Below are positions 6,299 through 7,107 of a DNA stretch of 7,107 nucleotides, in pieces. Position numbers and translations under genes: made by a program. The stretch is from JAFDWI01 sp964544305 (GTDB taxonomy: Bacteria; Actinomycetota; Acidimicrobiia; Acidimicrobiales; Iamiaceae), in contig CAZJAZ010000078.1 of assembly GCA_964544305.1 (NCBI GenBank), forward strand, positions 1 to 7,107, written 5' to 3'. The notes under the pieces are model-generated. The model had not been told where the DNA came from, made no database searches, and saw only the letters and a list, made by a program, of their open reading frames with translations. Positions within the stretch are counted from its first letter, which is position 1. Each line of letters opens with the position of its first letter.

Positions 6299-7107
6299 AT
6301 GCGGAACGAGATCAGCATCGACGGAACGGCACACGACTCGACCCGGGGGCGTTCCCAGGGTCGCTCCTACGGCCGAGGCCATCGCGTACGAGCAGTCGTC
6401 GCCGCCGTGTCGTTGACGGTGCTCGCCGGAGCGTGCTCGCCGTTGACCACGCTGTGGGGATGGGGCAACAACGGGTCGAGTCAGGTCGGCAACGGCGGAT
6501 CGGGGTTGCAGCTCACACCCACCCACGTCGGCGGATCTGCGTGGCGGACGGTGAGCGAAGGCAACTGGAACGGGTGCGGGATCCGGCCGGATCAGACGCT
6601 GTGGTGCTGGGGCGGCAATACGAATGGTCAGGTCGGTGACGGCACGACCACGAATCGGCTCTATCCGGTCCAGATCGGCACGGCCACCTGGTCGTCGACG
6701 TCGGTTGGCTACGACCACTCCTGTGCCGTCCGCACCGACACGTCACTCTGGTGTTGGGGCACCGATAACGCTGGACAGGTCGGAGACGGCCAGTCGGGCT
6801 CGAATCAGTACGAGGTCTCCCCCAGTCAAGTGTGGTCGGCGTGGGGCAACGCCACGTGGTCATCCGTTTCGGCCGGTAACGGAACCTCCTGTGGGATCGG
6901 AACCGACAAGAGCCTGTGGTGTTGGGGGATCAACGACTACGGACAACTCGGAATCGGGGTGACGAGTGCGAACTCCATCAGCCCTAAGAAGGTGGGAACA
7001 GCGAGTTGGAAGAGCGTGTCGGCCGGGATGTGGTCGACGTGTGGCATCCGAACCGATGACACCGCATGGTGCTGGGGACGCAACCACGCCGGGCAACTCG
7101 GGAACGG
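6299..7107 (+). CDS. RCC1-repeat lipoprotein (cut by window edge)
   Basis: The visible 269 codons encode an exported protein of RCC1-type repeats, the family that folds as a beta-propeller. Its ligand is unknown; the eukaryotic nuclear role of RCC1 should not be transferred. The N-terminus is unusually long and arginine-rich (about 31 residues) before the hydrophobic segment AVVAAVSLTVLAGAC. Cys46 is the likely lipidated residue; the lipobox has Ala at -3, which is permitted but not ideal. Repeats begin almost at once, at residues 52, 101, 150, 206 and 256, the last being cut. The core is LWCWG-x-N-x-x-GQ(V/L)G-x-G. The third unit is longer (56 instead of 49-50 residues) through an insertion around QYEVSPSQVWSAWG. 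Cysteines recur in the pattern C-(G/A)-(I/V)-x-x-D-x-x-x-W-C. A full propeller would need about seven blades, so two or more should lie beyond the window. It lies 214 bases downstream of the large gene on the same strand. Co-transcription is possible but not shown. Confidence 0.92.
   Translation, partial: MRNEISIDGTAHDSTRGRSQGRSYGRGHRVRAVVAAVSLTVLAGACSPLTTLWGWGNNGSSQVGNGGSGLQLTPTHVGGSAWRTVSEGNWNGCGIRPDQTLWCWGGNTNGQVGDGTTTNRLYPVQIGTATWSSTSVGYDHSCAVRTDTSLWCWGTDNAGQVGDGQSGSNQYEVSPSQVWSAWGNATWSSVSAGNGTSCGIGTDKSLWCWGINDYGQLGIGVTSANSISPKKVGTASWKSVSAGMWSTCGIRTDDTAWCWGRNHAGQLGN
6452..7107 (+). repeat. Five RCC1-type repeat units encoded in tandem
   Basis: Units begin at 6452, 6599, 6746, 6914 and 7064 and encode 49, 49, 56 and 50 residues, plus a cut fifth unit. 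Each starts with (L/A)W(C/G)WG and has a G-Q-(V/L)-G-x-G turn about eight to ten residues later. The first unit has Gly where the others have the first Cys. The DNA copies are diverged, so this is an old protein repeat and not a recent DNA duplication. Confidence 0.88.

Noticed and set aside
6029..6718. 229-codon minus-strand open frame at the right end
   Set aside because: It is antisense to the RCC1 lipoprotein, whose repeats are unmistakable. The antisense product is Arg/Pro-rich low-complexity sequence typical of a shadow frame.

Overview
The window looks like a chromosomal segment of a moderately GC-rich actinobacterium. The reasons are a monomeric NADP-type isocitrate dehydrogenase, TTG and GTG starts, Ser/Thr/Pro-rich exported proteins and a secreted RCC1-repeat lipoprotein. 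An acidimicrobial lineage (Ilumatobacter-like) would fit, but that is inference from style and not a demonstrated placement. I saw no tRNA, rRNA, CRISPR array, transposase or integrase.

Layout. Positions 1-521 (minus) hold the first 173 codons of monomeric isocitrate dehydrogenase, a TCA-cycle enzyme cut by the left edge. Positions 615-1769 (minus) encode an integral-membrane acyltransferase of the OafA/acyltransferase-3 family. Between it and the next gene lies a decayed fragment of a secreted RCC1-repeat protein (1843-1971, minus). Positions 2008-2904 (minus) encode a small exported Ig-like protein with a Ser/Thr/Pro linker. A 75-base divergent intergenic region with a short inverted repeat separates it from a large gene (2980-6084, plus). 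That gene encodes a membrane-anchored or exported protein of about 1034 residues, with Ig/fibronectin-like N-terminal domains and a cysteine-rich C-terminal part I cannot assign. Positions 6299-7107 (plus, cut by the right edge) encode a lipoprotein made of RCC1-type repeats.

How the genes may fit together. Apart from the housekeeping icd gene, everything here points to the cell envelope: a membrane acyltransferase that could modify a glycan, two divergently transcribed exported proteins with related Ig-like domains, and an RCC1-repeat surface lipoprotein. The divergent pair is the strongest candidate for a functional unit. The role of the large protein's C-terminal third is unknown and is the most interesting unexplained element. 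A joint system is an inference from position and domain type only.
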